Part shown: positions 6,526-6,976 of the stretch, in pieces
Layout: each line of letters starts with the position of its first letter
How positions within the stretch are numbered: the first letter of the stretch is position 1
Assembly (NCBI GenBank): GCA_003164305.1
Contig: PLSZ01000386.1
Span: forward strand, 910-7,885
Length of the DNA: 6,976 nucleotides
Direction: 5' to 3'
DNA from: Acetobacteraceae bacterium
GTDB lineage: Bacteria; Pseudomonadota; Alphaproteobacteria; Acetobacterales; Acetobacteraceae
Position numbers and translations under genes: made by a program
Notes under the pieces: generated by a model
Seen by the model: only the letters and a program-made list of their open reading frames with translations
Databases searched by the model: none
Told to the model about the DNA's origin: nothing

Positions 6526-6852
6526 ATGCCGGTTTACGAATATCTTTGCGCGGAATGCGGTCCTTTCATCGCGATCCGGCCGATGGCGGAATATCAACAG
6601 CCGCACACCTGCGAGGAATGTGGGGGAGCAGCGCCGCGCGCGCTGCTTACCGCCCCGTCCATGTCCGGCCTGGATCCTGGCCGTCGCCACGCGGGCGCCG
6701 TCAACGAACGTAGCGCCAATGCGCCAACGCGGGCGAAACGACATCCCGCTTCTTGTGGATGTTGTTCCGGTGCGAGTCGGCGCAAATCTGGTCGGGAGGC
6801 TGTCACTGCCAAAAGCTTTCCCACGGGACGGCCGTGGATGATCGGACACTGA
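6526..6852 (+). CDS. fmdB: FmdB family zinc-ribbon protein, putative regulator of formamidase
   Basis: This 108-residue protein starts MPVYEYLCAECG, the classic FmdB opening. Two CxxC knuckles (Cys8/Cys11 and Cys29/Cys32) form a predicted single zinc ribbon over residues 1-34. A conserved-looking middle, NERSANAP (60-67), and a second Cys cluster CGCC (77-80) follow, then a basic C-terminus ending SFPTGRPWMIGH. From memory this tail is typical of formamidase-linked FmdB proteins, so the gene is complete. In Methylophilus the homologue was proposed to regulate formamidase expression, but there is no DNA-binding domain other than the ribbon, and an accessory role in metal supply or enzyme assembly is also possible. 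A long A5G6 run (6510-6520) gives a very strong ribosome-binding site 5 nt before the ATG. It is 14 nt after fmdA, so the two are co-transcribed. Confidence 0.9.
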   Translation: MPVYEYLCAECGPFIAIRPMAEYQQPHTCEECGGAAPRALLTAPSMSGLDPGRRHAGAVNERSANAPTRAKRHPASCGCCSGASRRKSGREAVTAKSFPTGRPWMIGH

Positions 6853-6976
6853 GGCGCCGGTAAGGGAAGACCTGCTCTGACCCGCATCCCGGCCAACGAG
6901 GTCCAGCGAACCAACAGACAACCATCATCGGTGTCAACTGTCGGTGGTTGCGCGCGGATCGCGGTAGGGACGCCCA
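6853..6976. other. Region after fmdB with no supported feature
   Basis: These 124 bases have no open frame with family similarity and no GC-rich stem followed by a T-run, so the operon's terminator is not identified here. Only a loose 6-bp inverted pair is present (CAACCA 6919-6924, TGGTTG 6945-6950), too weak to call. Confidence 0.5.

Noticed and set aside
6919..6950. Possible terminator after fmdB
   Set aside because: Only six paired bases around a 20-base loop and no following T-run.
1..6976. CRISPR array, tRNA/rRNA genes, insertion sequences or phage genes
   Set aside because: No regularly spaced repeats, RNA gene signatures, transposase sequence or terminal repeats were seen; base composition looks even along the operon.

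Overview
The window is a compact, GC-rich, proteobacterial-looking locus for taking up and hydrolysing formamide or other short amides. Six complete genes and the nearest partners read left to right: urtA/fmdD (periplasmic binding protein), urtB/fmdE and urtC/fmdF (two LivH/LivM-type permeases), urtD and urtE (two ATPases), fmdA (formamidase) and fmdB (small zinc-ribbon protein), seven complete plus-strand genes in all. The gaps between them are 19, 2, 13, -11, 37 and 14 nt, and almost every gene has a purine-rich Shine-Dalgarno sequence, so they look like one operon. The protein sequences resemble the urt/fmd clusters of alpha- and betaproteobacteria. I favour an alphaproteobacterium, but the window alone does not settle the taxon.

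Layout: bases 1-82 hold the first 27 codons of a divergent minus-strand gene. Its N-terminus looks like the hybrid sensor kinases with an NCS1-permease-like domain that often sit beside these transporter operons. Bases 83-433 are a non-coding divergent intergenic region with three notable structures: a tandem 22-bp repeat next to the kinase start, a perfect 8-bp dyad, and a long near-perfect inverted repeat 52 nt before urtA. Bases 434-5241 encode the complete ABC transporter, 5279-6511 the formamidase, and 6526-6852 FmdB. Bases 6853-6976 contain nothing I can call.

How it works together (inference from families): UrtA captures the substrate in the periplasm, UrtB/UrtC form the channel, UrtD/UrtE power import, and FmdA splits formamide into formate and ammonia for nitrogen supply. 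FmdB is a small zinc-ribbon protein proposed as a regulator. The divergent sensor is a plausible controller of the operon. No urease gene is visible, so the automatic label 'urea transporter' may be wrong for this locus, and formamide or short amides are at least as likely as the substrate.

This is a recognisable system rather than a new one. The least described parts are the regulatory DNA at 83-433 and the sensor that probably acts through it.
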